DNA of 64,000 nucleotides from Flavobacteriaceae bacterium (lineage in GTDB: Bacteria > Bacteroidota > Bacteroidia > Flavobacteriales > Flavobacteriaceae), in NCBI GenBank assembly GCA_002862755.1, contig PKDY01000014.1, forward strand, positions 32,832-96,831, given 5' to 3'. Positions 38,143 through 50,430 of the stretch are shown one piece after another. Each line of letters starts with the position of its first letter. Position 1 is the stretch's first letter. The position numbers were made by a program, and so were the translations under genes. Below the pieces are notes generated by a model. It made no database searches. It was given only the letters and a program-made list of their open reading frames with translations, and was not told the origin of the DNA.

Positions 38143-38258
38143 TAGCCCTGATGGCAGTGAAAATCCTTTTTTTAGAGGTACAATTTTAAATTTGTTTGGA
38201 CAAAAGTTGGTCTAACAATCTAAAAAAAGATTGCAACGAACAGCAGGAATTGCGGAGC
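38143..38258 (+). ncRNA. Candidate structured intergenic element (possibly a Flavobacteria-type conserved RNA/repeat)
   Basis: AGCCCTGATGGCAGTG..ATCCTTTTTTTAG....CTAAAAAAAGAT..CAACGAACAGCAGGAATTGCGG, nested complementary arms. Confidence 0.45.
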
Positions 38259-38351
38259 CAAGAAAGCACCCAATTAGCGCTACAAAAAAATTATTTCTTT
38301 TTCTTAGTAAAAAAGTTATACAAGAATTTAATAATCTTTGTGAAATATGTT

Positions 38352-39257
38352 TCAGAGTTCGATTTCTTTTCCATCATCTCCTAAAATTACGTTATTAAAA
38401 ATAGTTTGAGCTTCTTCTTTAAATAATTCTATATTTCCATATCTAGTGGAATAGTGTCCCATAATTAAGGTTTTTACTCTAGCTTTTTGAGCTATACTTG
38501 CGGCTTGTTTTGCCGTTGTATGCATGGTCTTTTCAGCTAAATGTGCTTCACTTTCTAAAAAAGTAGATTCATGATACAAAGCATCTACTTCATTTATAAT
38601 GGGAAGAATATCTTCGTTATAAACCGTATCACTACAAAAGGCATAACTTTTTTCCGGATCTGGGTCGAAAGTTAGCTCTTTATTTGAGATAATTGTACCA
38701 TCTTCTAAGGTGATAGCACCACCAAATTTAATCTTTTGATAATAACACGTATCAATTTTATACTTTTCTACAGCTTCAATATTCAGTTTTCGTTGTTGAT
38801 TTTTTTCTTGAAATAAATAACCATTAGTGTAAATTCGGTGTTTCAATGGAATGGTTTTAACCACCACTTTTTCATCTTCAAAAATAATTTCACTTTCGGT
38901 TCCTTCTAATTCGTGAAAAAAAAGTTGGTAACCTGTGTACGAACCTGAAGCTCTTAGTTGCATTAAAATTAATTCTTTAATTCCTTTTGGTCCATATACA
39001 TGCAAGTCATTTTCTCTGTTAAGAAGCATAAAAGTAGAAATTAAACCTACTAAACCGTAAAAATGATCCCCATGTAAGTGAGAAATAAAAATATGATTGA
39101 TTCTAGAGAACTTAATTTTATGTTTTCGTAATTGTACTTGTGTTCCTTCTCCACAATCAATTAAAAACATTTGATTTTTTATTTCTAAGACTTGTGCAGT
39201 AGGATTGGTAATCGTTCGAGGCGTGGCTGCATAACAACCTAATATGGTTAGTTTCAA
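38352..39257 (-). CDS. rnz: Ribonuclease Z
   Basis: IFISHLHGDHFYGLVGLISTF; DTVYNEDILPIINEVDALYHESTF. Confidence 0.93.
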   Translation of the reverse strand: MKLTILGCYAATPRTITNPTAQVLEIKNQMFLIDCGEGTQVQLRKHKIKFSRINHIFISHLHGDHFYGLVGLISTFMLLNRENDLHVYGPKGIKELILMQLRASGSYTGYQLFFHELEGTESEIIFEDEKVVVKTIPLKHRIYTNGYLFQEKNQQRKLNIEAVEKYKIDTCYYQKIKFGGAITLEDGTIISNKELTFDPDPEKSYAFCSDTVYNEDILPIINEVDALYHESTFLESEAHLAEKTMHTTAKQAASIAQKARVKTLIMGHYSTRYGNIELFKEEAQTIFNNVILGDDGKEIEL

Positions 39258-39266
39258 ATTGACAAT

Positions 39267-39470
39267 TTAAGTTGGAGCATTATCTTTCTTACTATTTTTT
39301 AAGGACATAAACATGCTCACTATTAATATTATATTAGCAATAATAGCTAAGTATTTAATTTCTCCTTCTGAAATAGAAAGATAAATATTGATTGCAAGTA
39401 GAACTAAAGCGGCCATACCTACTCCTATTCTTACTTTATTGATTCCTGTATTTTTTTTATAAAAATCCAT
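39267..39470 (-). CDS. Small membrane protein
   Basis: Two TM segments. Confidence 0.55.
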   Translation of the reverse strand: MDFYKKNTGINKVRIGVGMAALVLLAINIYLSISEGEIKYLAIIANIILIVSMFMSLKNSKKDNAPT

Positions 39471-39474
39471 TTTT

Positions 39475-39807
39475 TTAAAAGCCTAAATCACGTTCAATTT
39501 CTTCCATTTCAATAATATCATGCGCTTCCAATAAAGAAGGAACGACAGTTATATCATCTGGCAATTCATTGAATTCAACAGCATCACTAACAATTACAAA
39601 AGACTTTTTGGCTTTTTGATGTTGTTTGGCCAATTTTTTAAAGTTAATAATATCGGAAATAGTAACTTTTTTATCTTGAGTAACATCTAAGATAAGATTT
39701 TGATCTTTGTAAGAAGCATATTGATTGGAAACATTATCAATAAAAGCTAATATATCACCTTTTGTTTCTTTCAATATGGTTGTATGTCCTTTTTTATCTA
39801 CTTTCAT
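39475..39807 (-). CDS. STAS-like small protein adjacent to rnz
   Basis: ORF context and alpha/beta pattern. Confidence 0.5.
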   Translation of the reverse strand: MKVDKKGHTTILKETKGDILAFIDNVSNQYASYKDQNLILDVTQDKKVTISDIINFKKLAKQHQKAKKSFVIVSDAVEFNELPDDITVVPSLLEAHDIIEMEEIERDLGF

Positions 39808-39891
39808 GATATATATTACTTCGTTTAATGACTTTACTTAAATTCGTAACTAAAATACTTGTTTTTTTTAAAAATGGCAAAACAAAAGCTT

Positions 39892-40821
39892 TTATTGTTT
39901 GATTTTACTAGCCAATAAATAAATGACTGCCATTCGTATAGCTACACCGTTTTCTACTTGATTTAAAATAACCGACTGTTGAGAATCTGCCACATCAGAG
40001 GTTATTTCTACTCCTCTATTAATAGGTCCAGGGTGCATAATTACAATTTCTTTATTTAAAGAATCTAAAAACTCTTTGGTGACACCATATTGTTGTGCAT
40101 ATTCTCTAGTAGAGGGAAAATAATTAACGTCTAAACGTTCATTTTGAACGCGAAGCATATTTGCAACATCCGCCCATTCTAATGCTTTACGAAGATTGGG
40201 CTCTACTTTTACACCTAAAGTTTCAATATATTTTGGTAGTAAGGTTTTTGGTCCGCAAACTTTTACTTCTGCTCCCTGTAGTTGTAAAGCAAAAATATTT
40301 GATAAGGCAACTCTAGAGTGGAGAATGTCTCCCACAATTACAATTTTTTTGCCTGCAACATCACCCAGTCTTTCTCTAATAGTATAACTATCTAATAATG
40401 CTTGTGTAGGATGTTCATGTGCACCATCACCAGCATTTACAATGCTTGCATTTACATTTTGTGATAAAAAATGAGCTGCACCTGGGCTACTATGACGCAT
40501 GACCACCATATCAACTTTCATAGATAAGATGTTATTTACCGTATCGATGAGTGTTTCTCCTTTTTTAACAGAGGATTGTGCTGCTGAAAAGCTAATTACA
40601 TCAGCCGAGAGTCTCTTTTGAGCGAGTTCAAAAGACAACTTGGTACGCGTACTATTTTCAAAGAAAATATTAGCAATAGTAATATCTCTTAAGGAAGGCA
40701 CTTTTTTAATAGGACGATTAATGACTTCTTTAAAGTGATCTGCAGTTTCAAAAATTAAATCAATATCATTTTTATTAATGTGCTTAATTCCAATTAAATG
40801 ATTTACTGATAATTCTTTCAT
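39892..40821 (-). CDS. pyrB: Aspartate carbamoyltransferase catalytic subunit
   Basis: FFENSTRTKLSFELA; HPGPINRGVEI. Confidence 0.95.
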   Translation of the reverse strand: MKELSVNHLIGIKHINKNDIDLIFETADHFKEVINRPIKKVPSLRDITIANIFFENSTRTKLSFELAQKRLSADVISFSAAQSSVKKGETLIDTVNNILSMKVDMVVMRHSSPGAAHFLSQNVNASIVNAGDGAHEHPTQALLDSYTIRERLGDVAGKKIVIVGDILHSRVALSNIFALQLQGAEVKVCGPKTLLPKYIETLGVKVEPNLRKALEWADVANMLRVQNERLDVNYFPSTREYAQQYGVTKEFLDSLNKEIVIMHPGPINRGVEITSDVADSQQSVILNQVENGVAIRMAVIYLLASKIKQ

Positions 40822-40846
40822 TTAGGTTGTTGTGTTGTCGTTGTTG

Positions 40847-41389
40847 TTATTTTTTTTGTTCTAATAATACTAAATCTTCACCGTCATTTTCCTTCCATTT
40901 TACTACCACTTTTTCATTATTAATGGCATCTACTTGTCTTCCTCTATAATCAGGTTGAATGGGTAAATGACGACTAAATCTTCTATCTATTAAGGTTAGT
41001 AATTCAATTTCTGAGGGTCTTCCAAAAGATTGGATAGCGGTTAGTGCAGCGCGAATACTTCTACCCGTATATAAAACATCGTCTATGAAAACTACTTTTT
41101 TGTCTTCTACGATACAATTAATTTCGGTTTTATTCGCTTCTAATGGTTTTTCGCTTCTTCTAAAATCGTCTCTAAAAAAAGTAATGTCTAAAAATCCTAA
41201 CTGTACATTTTTAATCTCGTATTCCTCTTTTAAAACGGTTGCTAATCGCTGCGCTAAAAATTTTCCTCGAGGTTGAATTCCTATTAAAATTGTATTGGAA
41301 AAATCAAGATGATTTTCTATAAGTTGGCAAGCCAAACGATGTAATATGATATTGACCTCTTTAGCAGTTAGCAATATTTTTTGACTCAT
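40847..41389 (-). CDS. pyrR: PyrR bifunctional regulator/uracil phosphoribosyltransferase
   Basis: VVFIDDVLYTGRSIRAAL; IDRRFSRHLPIQPDYRGRQVDA. Confidence 0.95.
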   Translation of the reverse strand: MSQKILLTAKEVNIILHRLACQLIENHLDFSNTILIGIQPRGKFLAQRLATVLKEEYEIKNVQLGFLDITFFRDDFRRSEKPLEANKTEINCIVEDKKVVFIDDVLYTGRSIRAALTAIQSFGRPSEIELLTLIDRRFSRHLPIQPDYRGRQVDAINNEKVVVKWKENDGEDLVLLEQKK

Positions 41390-41509
41390 TGTGTTGTATT
41401 GTTTGGTGGGTAAATTTACAATAAAAATCTCAATTTTAATTTGGTAAAAAAAAGTTTTAAAAATGTAAATAAATTCGTATCTTTATAAGGCAATGTAACT
41501 CAGTAAATT

Positions 41510-41929
41510 ATGTATCGAATTATTTATCTAAGTTCTGCTACAACCAAATTTACAAACGAAGAAATTCTAACCTTATTAAATGCTTCTAGAAAAAAAAATG
41601 AAGCAAATGAAATTACGGGTTTACTTCTCTATTCAGATGGCAATTTTCTTCAAATTATTGAAGGCAAACAAAAAAAAATTAAAGCCTTGTATGCTAAAAT
41701 AAATATGGATCAGAGACATCGGAATATTATAAAAGTATTTGAAGGTAAAGTTTCACATCGTATTTATCCCAAATGGCATATGGGTTTTAACTCCATAGAT
41801 AAAGAGTTTGAAAATCAAACTATTGGAACTGACAGCTATCAATCGATAAGTAGCGAAGATGATTTAATTGCTTCAACATTTATAGCGACTTTTTTAAAAT
41901 CCAATAAAGAAAAAATGAATATTAAATAA
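41510..41929 (+). CDS. Stand-alone BLUF-domain protein
   Basis: YRIIYLSSAT; NEITGLLLYSDGNFLQIIEG; KWHMGF; key Tyr, Asn, Gln, Trp present. Confidence 0.88.
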   Translation: MYRIIYLSSATTKFTNEEILTLLNASRKKNEANEITGLLLYSDGNFLQIIEGKQKKIKALYAKINMDQRHRNIIKVFEGKVSHRIYPKWHMGFNSIDKEFENQTIGTDSYQSISSEDDLIASTFIATFLKSNKEKMNIK

Positions 41930-41930
41930 A

Positions 41931-41957
41931 AAAAATCCCGATTTCAATCGGGATTTA
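41931..41957. terminator. Bidirectional terminator
   Basis: AAAAAATCCCGATTTCAATCGGGATTT. Confidence 0.7.
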
Positions 41958-41961
41958 TCTT

Positions 41962-43668
<1,707 letters not shown>

Positions 43669-43740
43669 TTAACGCATCATTAACAAGACCTTTAACATGT
43701 AAAATTTATTTTTGTTCTCTAATAATTAGTAAATTAATAA

Positions 43741-45144
43741 ATGATTCAAAACAATATTAAATACTTTTTACCCTTATCTATCCTTGCTTTAACCACATTA
43801 TTTTCTTGTAAAAAAGCTTTTCAACCTGACAATTATGTGGCTTATTTTGGTGGAGAAATTATTAATCCTCAAGACAATTATGTTGTATTCATGAAGGATG
43901 AAACGGTTATTGATACAATATTTCTAGATAAAAACAATCGTTTTTTACATAAATTTGATTCTTTAGCTCCTGGTCTTTACACCTTCAAACATGCTCCAGA
44001 ATTTCAATACATTTATTTTGATAAAAATGACAGTTTAATGATTCGCTTGAATTCTTTAGACTTTGATAATTCTTTGTCATTTTGCGGAAGAGGTGATGAA
44101 AAAAATAACTTTTTAATCGACTTATATTTAAAAAACGAACAAGATCGCTCAAATTTATATGACATTTTAGACAAAGATCTAGAAACCTATACAAATGCCA
44201 TCGATTCGAGTTATAAAAACAGGAGAACCTATTATCAAAAGAGAAAATCTCAGATTAATTGGAACGATAATTTTGATGCAGTAGCTCAAGCTGGAGTGGA
44301 TTTGCATTATTTTTATAAAAAAGAATTGTATCCCTATGTTCATGAATACAAAACGGGAGAAAATATTTGTCCAAAATTACCCAAAGATTATTATTCCTAT
44401 CGAAAATCACTAAATCTTAACAATCCTGATTTAGGTAGCTTTTCACCATTTATAAAATATGTTTCGGCTTTACTAAATAATGTAACTTATGAGAAAGGAA
44501 AATGTAAACTGGAAACCAAATCGCTAGAAAAAAATATTGCAAAATTAAATATAGCCGATACGTTACTAAAAGATCAAAATGTTAAAAACATAGTCCTCAA
44601 TAATATTGCATACATGTATCTCTTAGAAGATCAAAATATGTATAACAATAAAAAATTTATTGATCGCTATATTGAGCTTTCTTCAGATCAAGAAAAACAT
44701 AGAGAAGTAACTCAAATTTATAATGCAGTACAAAATTTAAAAGTGGGGAACCAACTGCCAAAAATTGATTTAATTGACAAAGATTCTAAGGCTGTTTCAA
44801 TCAATGATTTCCTTAAGAATCAAGAAACTGTAGTCTTTTTTTGGACTACTCATGCAGAATCTCATATTAAATCGGTTCATGAAAAGGTAAATTCTTTGAA
44901 AGAAAAACATCCAAATATTAATTTTATTGCAATTAATATTAATGATTCCAAGGAAAATTGGTTGGAAACTTTTAAAAAATATAATTTTAAAGACGTAGTA
45001 GAATTAAAAGCAACCAATTTTGATGAAATTAAAGAGAATTGGGTGATTACCAAAGTACATCGAACGATTATTTTAAATCCTGATGGTAACATTAAAAATG
45101 CATTTGCTAATTTATTTGATGCGCATTTCGAAAAGAACTTATAA
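43741..45144 (+). CDS. TlpA-like thioredoxin-fold lipoprotein
   Basis: Lipobox TLFSCKK; VVFFWTTHAESH..KHPNINFIAININD. Confidence 0.7.
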   Translation: MIQNNIKYFLPLSILALTTLFSCKKAFQPDNYVAYFGGEIINPQDNYVVFMKDETVIDTIFLDKNNRFLHKFDSLAPGLYTFKHAPEFQYIYFDKNDSLMIRLNSLDFDNSLSFCGRGDEKNNFLIDLYLKNEQDRSNLYDILDKDLETYTNAIDSSYKNRRTYYQKRKSQINWNDNFDAVAQAGVDLHYFYKKELYPYVHEYKTGENICPKLPKDYYSYRKSLNLNNPDLGSFSPFIKYVSALLNNVTYEKGKCKLETKSLEKNIAKLNIADTLLKDQNVKNIVLNNIAYMYLLEDQNMYNNKKFIDRYIELSSDQEKHREVTQIYNAVQNLKVGNQLPKIDLIDKDSKAVSINDFLKNQETVVFFWTTHAESHIKSVHEKVNSLKEKHPNINFIAININDSKENWLETFKKYNFKDVVELKATNFDEIKENWVITKVHRTIILNPDGNIKNAFANLFDAHFEKNL

Positions 45145-45164
45145 TTATTAATTCTTCATAAAAT

Positions 45165-45200
45165 AAAAAGAGCGGTTTTCAATTAAAACCGCTCTTTTTT
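45165..45200. terminator. Bidirectional terminator
   Basis: AAAAAGAGCGGTTTTCAATTAAAACCGCTCTTTTTT. Confidence 0.85.
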
Positions 45201-45222
45201 ATTTTTATATAAAATTTGAATT

Positions 45223-45879
45223 CTATTTATTTCCTTTTTCAAAATCTGCAATAAATTGAGCCAGACCGATATCAGTTAAAGGATGCTTTAATAATCCTAA
45301 AATTGAAGACAAAGGACCTGTCATTACATCAGCTCCAATTTTAGCACAATTTACAACGTGCATGGTATGACGCACTGATGCTGCCAAAATTTGTGTATCA
45401 AAACCGTAATTATCATAAATTTGACGAATTTCATCTATTAAATTTAAACCGTCTGTAGAAACATCATCCAAACGTCCTAAGAAAGGAGAACAATAGGTAG
45501 CTCCTGCTTTTGCAGCCAATAAAGCCTGACCTGCAGAAAAAATTAAAGTAACATTCGTTTTAATACCTTTGTCAGAAAAATATTTACATGCTTTAATACC
45601 TTCTTTCGTCATAGGTAATTTCACAACGATTTGCTCATGTAAATCAGCTAATTCTTCCCCTTCTTTAATCATTCCATCATAATCCACTGCATTCACTTCT
45701 GCACTCACATCACCATCCACAATATTACAGATGTCTACATAATGCTTTAGAATATTGTTTTTTCCAGTTATACCTTCTTTTGCCATTAAAGAAGGATTGG
45801 TAGTTACACCATCCAATACCCCTAATGCTTGTGCTTCTTTAATTTGATCTAAATTAGCTGTGTCAATAAAAAATTTCAT
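45223..45879 (-). CDS. fsa: Fructose-6-phosphate aldolase/transaldolase-like
   Basis: [36 protein letters not shown]. Confidence 0.9.
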   Translation of the reverse strand: MKFFIDTANLDQIKEAQALGVLDGVTTNPSLMAKEGITGKNNILKHYVDICNIVDGDVSAEVNAVDYDGMIKEGEELADLHEQIVVKLPMTKEGIKACKYFSDKGIKTNVTLIFSAGQALLAAKAGATYCSPFLGRLDDVSTDGLNLIDEIRQIYDNYGFDTQILAASVRHTMHVVNCAKIGADVMTGPLSSILGLLKHPLTDIGLAQFIADFEKGNK

Positions 45880-45959
45880 ACTTTTTTGTTTTATATACTA
45901 AGTGTGTTGTTTAAAAATGCAAAATTACAATTTATTTATTCAGATTTCTAAATTAATTA

Positions 45960-46763
45960 TTACAACTTATAATGATTCATTAATAAGCGTTCATAAACCG
46001 TATCTGGCAATATTCTCTTCAAAACAATAGAAAACTTTTGCATAAAAGCCCCTACTTTATAATGAATTTTTGGTTTTTTGGAAGTTATAATTTTCAAAAC
46101 TACTTCAGCCATTTGTTTTGGATCACTACCTGAATCTACATGCTCATTCATCATTGTTAATGTCATTCCATACGTTTTTTCATATGCTGATCCTTCAATA
46201 ACGGGTGCATGATATCTACCTGCTGCAATATTGGTAGCAAAATCCCCAGGTGCTACATTAGTAATTTGAATACCAAATGATTGTACTTCCATGTTCATTG
46301 CTTCAGTAATTAACTCTAAAGCACCTTTAGAAGCCGAATAAACGCCTCTAAAAGGTAATCCCATATAACCTGCAATAGAGGTTATGTTTATAATTAATCC
46401 ACTCTTTTGTTGACGCATTTGAGGCAAAACCGCTTTCATAGCTTCAATTGGGCCAAACAAATTGATTTCAAAATTATTTTTTATTTCATCACTTGGAATT
46501 TCTTCCAACGGCCCTGTAATTCCTACACCTGCATTATTTATCAATACATCAATCCTATTTTCTTTAGCAATTAATTCTGAGACTGCTTTATGAATACTTA
46601 CTGCATTTCTTACATCTAAAGCTAATAAAGGAATTCTAGAATTGGAAACTCTTTCTGGATTTCTACTAGTACCATAAACAATATATCCTTTATCTAATAA
46701 ATATTCTCCAATAGCTTTACCAATTCCTGAGGAAGCTCCTGTAATAAAAATAACTTTGCTCAT
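45960..46763 (-). CDS. SDR-family oxidoreductase
   Basis: TGASSGIGKAIG; NNAGVG; YSASKGAL. Confidence 0.9.
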   Translation of the reverse strand: MSKVIFITGASSGIGKAIGEYLLDKGYIVYGTSRNPERVSNSRIPLLALDVRNAVSIHKAVSELIAKENRIDVLINNAGVGITGPLEEIPSDEIKNNFEINLFGPIEAMKAVLPQMRQQKSGLIINITSIAGYMGLPFRGVYSASKGALELITEAMNMEVQSFGIQITNVAPGDFATNIAAGRYHAPVIEGSAYEKTYGMTLTMMNEHVDSGSDPKQMAEVVLKIITSKKPKIHYKVGAFMQKFSIVLKRILPDTVYERLLMNHYKL

Positions 46764-46812
46764 TTTTTATATTTAAAGTGCGAAATTAAAAATTTTAATA
46801 GGTTATTTAAAA

Positions 46813-47829
46813 CTATTTCATGCAAATTCCTAACCCAGGTTTTTCAGACAGTAGAATTTTACCTTTATCAATAGTAGTTCCATCAGCTAAATCATTTGCA
46901 ATTAAATTGGCCCCATCTAAATCTACATAATCTGCAAATGGAGTTAGAACCGCTCCTGCAGAAATACCAACAGTACTTTCCGTCATACAACCCATCATAA
47001 TTTTAAAATTATTTTTTTTAGCTTCACGAATCAATTCTAATGCAGGTGTTAATCCACCCACTTTAACTAATTTGATATTGATTGTTCGATAATGAGAAAT
47101 TAACTGAGATAAACTTTCCTTCTCTTGACAATCTTCATCGGCCATCCAATTCGCTTTTTTTGAGGCATTTAATTGTATATAATTGGAATAACCAACAGGC
47201 ATAGGTTGCTCAATATAATGCAATCTTTCAGCAAGAGAAGTATCTTCTAATAGTTTGCAATCTTCAATTGAAAAACTACCATTAGCATCTAAAGCAATTT
47301 CTTTTTCCGTATTTAAAAGTGCTTCAATAGAGTTAAAATTACAAATGTTACACTTTACTTTAAATTTTTGCCAATTTAAGGCATTGATTTTTTCAATTTG
47401 TTTCTCAATTGGAGCGATACTTATGGTGAATGATGATTCTGGAAGTGTTGAATAGGATATGTTATTAAGAGTTAAAAAATTTTTATGTTCTAACTTGCCA
47501 AATAAATCCCAATAAGCACAGTCTAAAGCTGAAGTTAAAAAAGTAGACACATGATGCAGTTTCAAAAAAGTGTAAAACAAAGCAGGATGTTCTATATTCT
47601 GTTTTTCAATTTGAGATTGAATTCGGACGAGCGAAGCTATTAAATCTTTCGATTGGATACCATAATAATCAATTGCAGTGCATTCTCCGTAACCAGAAAT
47701 ACCGTTGTGACTTAAAGTAATAATTATGGCTTCTCTATAACTGTAAGCACCATAACTTATGGTAAAGGTTTCTTTTAATTTCAATCGAACAAGTTGCCAA
47801 TGTAACTTCATAATTTTTAGAATTGGCAT
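46813..47829 (-). CDS. Dipeptide epimerase (enolase superfamily)
   Basis: KVKCN, DANGSF, EQP, ADEDCQ, KLVKVGGL. Confidence 0.8.
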   Translation of the reverse strand: MPILKIMKLHWQLVRLKLKETFTISYGAYSYREAIIITLSHNGISGYGECTAIDYYGIQSKDLIASLVRIQSQIEKQNIEHPALFYTFLKLHHVSTFLTSALDCAYWDLFGKLEHKNFLTLNNISYSTLPESSFTISIAPIEKQIEKINALNWQKFKVKCNICNFNSIEALLNTEKEIALDANGSFSIEDCKLLEDTSLAERLHYIEQPMPVGYSNYIQLNASKKANWMADEDCQEKESLSQLISHYRTINIKLVKVGGLTPALELIREAKKNNFKIMMGCMTESTVGISAGAVLTPFADYVDLDGANLIANDLADGTTIDKGKILLSEKPGLGICMK

Positions 47830-47887
47830 AAAAATAAAAAATCCCCTTAAAGGAGACTAAAGAAATGAAAAAAAGATGCAGAAATAA

Positions 47888-47993
47888 AAAAATGGCAAGC
47901 GACCTACATCGCACCGCTACAACCGCTTACCCTTGCTGCGTTCCCACCCTGGGGGAGTCTGCAGGAGCTGGTCGTGTAGGACTTGCCGGTGCA
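47888..47993 (-). ncRNA. ffs: Signal recognition particle RNA, small type
   Basis: Reverse complement CCCCCAGGGTGGGAACGCAGCAAGGGTAAGCGGTTGTAGCGGTGCGATGTAGGTCGC ending in T-run. Confidence 0.85.
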
Positions 47994-48077
47994 AATATAC
48001 AAACATTTTATATTTTTACAAGGACAATTGTAACTTTAAAAAATCGTTGTATATTGTACTAATAAAATTTTACTCTA

Positions 48078-49151
48078 ATGATGAATCTTAAGCCATTCGC
48101 TTTCATACTATTAAGTCTTTTTATCAATTCGTGTGGAAACAACAAAAATGATGAAAAAAATTTATTTTCTATTGATACTTCTGCTTTAAAGCAGGTTTAT
48201 CAACTAGATGAACGCGTAAATTTGGTCCTAAAAAATGAAAATAAAGAAACAATTGATTCGGTAGTTTATTTTATAAATGACACCAAAATTGGATCTGTAA
48301 AAAACAATACTTCTTTCACATTTGATTTAAAGAATCAAAAATTAGGTTACCAAGGTGTAAAAGCGATTATACACGCAAATGCAACTTCTTATGAAGCCAA
48401 TGCAAATTTTATGGTAGCCTCAAATACGAATCCAAAAGAATTAAAATATAAAATTGTAAATACGTATCCTCATGATAGTAAAGCTTATACACAAGGTTTC
48501 GAATTCTATCGAGATACGCTTTATGAAGGAACAGGAAATGGTGAAGGTAAAGGAACAGGAACTAGAGGAATTTCTAGTTTACGTAAAACCAATTACAAAA
48601 CTGGAGAAGTTTATAAAACGGTACCCCTTGCACAAGAATATTTTGGAGAAGGTATTACCATTTTAAATAATAAAGTGTACCAATTAACTTGGCTGAATAA
48701 TGAAGGTTATGTTTATAATGCAGGCACTTTTGAAAAAATAAAAACTTTCAAATATTTTAAACAAATGCAAGGTTGGGGTTTAACCAATGATGGAAAACAT
48801 ATTTACATGAGTGAAGGTAGCGAGAAAATTTACATATTAGATCCAGAAACGCTTCAAGAAGTAGACTATATAAATGTTTATACCAAGAAATCTAAAATTG
48901 AAGCGCTAAATGAATTGGAATGGATTGATGGAAAAATATGGGCCAATGTATATGGCAGAGATGCCATTGCTGTTATAAATCCAAAAAATGGTGCTGTAGA
49001 AGGTATCATGAATTTGAGTGATTTAAAAACAAAAATCACACAACATCCAGATGTAGATGTATTAAATGGTATTGCCTATAACCCAAAAACAAAAACCATT
49101 TTTGTAACAGGGAAAAATTGGGATAAAACTTTCGAAATTGTTATAGAATAA
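48078..49151 (+). CDS. Glutaminyl-peptide cyclotransferase-like lipoprotein
   Basis: NTYPHDSKAYTQGFEFYRDTLYEGTG; LNGIAYNPKTKTIFVTGKNWDK. Confidence 0.88.
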   Translation: MMNLKPFAFILLSLFINSCGNNKNDEKNLFSIDTSALKQVYQLDERVNLVLKNENKETIDSVVYFINDTKIGSVKNNTSFTFDLKNQKLGYQGVKAIIHANATSYEANANFMVASNTNPKELKYKIVNTYPHDSKAYTQGFEFYRDTLYEGTGNGEGKGTGTRGISSLRKTNYKTGEVYKTVPLAQEYFGEGITILNNKVYQLTWLNNEGYVYNAGTFEKIKTFKYFKQMQGWGLTNDGKHIYMSEGSEKIYILDPETLQEVDYINVYTKKSKIEALNELEWIDGKIWANVYGRDAIAVINPKNGAVEGIMNLSDLKTKITQHPDVDVLNGIAYNPKTKTIFVTGKNWDKTFEIVIE

Positions 49152-49162
49152 GGATTAAGATA

Positions 49163-49858
49163 ATGGCAACTAAAATTAAAATAAACATCCCCTCGCCTTG
49201 TCATGAAAATTGGCAGGTAATGACAAAAGTGGAAAAAGGGCGATTTTGTTCTAGTTGTCAGAAAAAAGTACATGATTTTACAAACGCTTCAGATACTCAA
49301 ATCATAGCAGCTATTGATCGTAATGATAATTTATGTGGTCGTTTTTTGAAAAGTCAATTAGATCGAACAATTGAAAAACCCAATCAAAAAAGAAAGAAAT
49401 GGTTGGCTTTAGCAACCTTAACTGGATTTTTAAGTTTGGGTACACAAGAGGCTTTCTCTCAAGGCGAACCTGTTAAAATTGTCCAAACAGATACGAAAGT
49501 TAATTTTAATAAAAAGAATCTGACTTTTAAACAAGAAATAATGTTTATAGGATTAGTCTATGATGCTGAAGGTGTTGCTTTATCTGGTGCTTCAATAAAT
49601 ATAAAGGGAACTCAAAATTACACTAATACTGATTTTGATGGCAATTTTGTTATAAAAGCTTCCATAGGTGATATTTTAATTATCAGTTATCCAGGCTATA
49701 TGAATAGAGAGGAAGTTGTAATAAAAAGAGAAGAATATAAAATTATTTTACAAAAAGATCATTTTTCTGAAACTGATCAAGTAATTATAATGGGATATGC
49801 AATCAAAAGAAGCTTCTTCGGTAGAATCTTTCATAAAATAGGAAATCTATTTCGATAA
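49163..49858 (+). CDS. Carboxypeptidase-regulatory-like domain protein
   Basis: CHENWQVMTKVEKGRFCSSCQKKVHDFT; GLVYDAEGVALSGASINIKGT. Confidence 0.75.
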   Translation: MATKIKINIPSPCHENWQVMTKVEKGRFCSSCQKKVHDFTNASDTQIIAAIDRNDNLCGRFLKSQLDRTIEKPNQKRKKWLALATLTGFLSLGTQEAFSQGEPVKIVQTDTKVNFNKKNLTFKQEIMFIGLVYDAEGVALSGASINIKGTQNYTNTDFDGNFVIKASIGDILIISYPGYMNREEVVIKREEYKIILQKDHFSETDQVIIMGYAIKRSFFGRIFHKIGNLFR

Positions 49859-49886
49859 TAAAAAAGCCGAGTTGAACTCGGCTTTT
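49859..49886. terminator. Bidirectional terminator
   Basis: AAAAAAGCCGAGTTGAACTCGGCTTTTC. Confidence 0.75.
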
Positions 49887-49893
49887 CTATTTA

Positions 49894-50373
49894 TTAACTT
49901 TGATGCAATTGATACATCTTTGTTACCCATTTATCTGCAAGATTAATTTCATTTGTAATCATAAAATTTTTGGAATCTAATTGAAAAAAAGGAACAGAAA
50001 CACTATTTGCAGTATCATTTAAAGTAATATCAAGAAACAAACCTTTAATTACTTTATTACCATGAGTTGCAGATTGATTTTCAAACTCTTTCCTTGTTTT
50101 ACAACTAATAATATCCTGAACACAAATACTTTGTGAAATAAAATTAGCATCATTTTTTATTGCAAAAAATAATTTTGTTTCAGTTAGAGCAATAATTGAT
50201 TCATTGGAATTCCATATATCATATTCTAATATTGGTTCTGTAATTCCTAATTCATGCTTACAGTTTTGCATCAAAATTTCTTTTTTCTTTTTTGTACTTC
50301 TATTAATTAAGTAGATAGGTAATCCTGTTAAAATTATAAAAACAGAACCTATTAAGGCACTAGATAAATCCAT
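49894..50373 (-). CDS. Membrane-anchored hypothetical, module member A
   Basis: Paralogous layout to 50919-51410. Confidence 0.6.
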   Translation of the reverse strand: MDLSSALIGSVFIILTGLPIYLINRSTKKKKEILMQNCKHELGITEPILEYDIWNSNESIIALTETKLFFAIKNDANFISQSICVQDIISCKTRKEFENQSATHGNKVIKGLFLDITLNDTANSVSVPFFQLDSKNFMITNEINLADKWVTKMYQLHQS

Positions 50374-50430
50374 GTCTTTTTTATTTTTAAAATTATTTTA
50401 AGTTATTTAATCTGAAAAAAAAGAATGTAT

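Noticed and set aside
38196-38384. ORF 38196..38384 +
   Set aside because: Overlaps a structured intergenic element and the 3' end of rnz; no coding support
47865-48062. ORF 47865..48062 +
   Set aside because: Lies across the SRP RNA gene on the opposite strand
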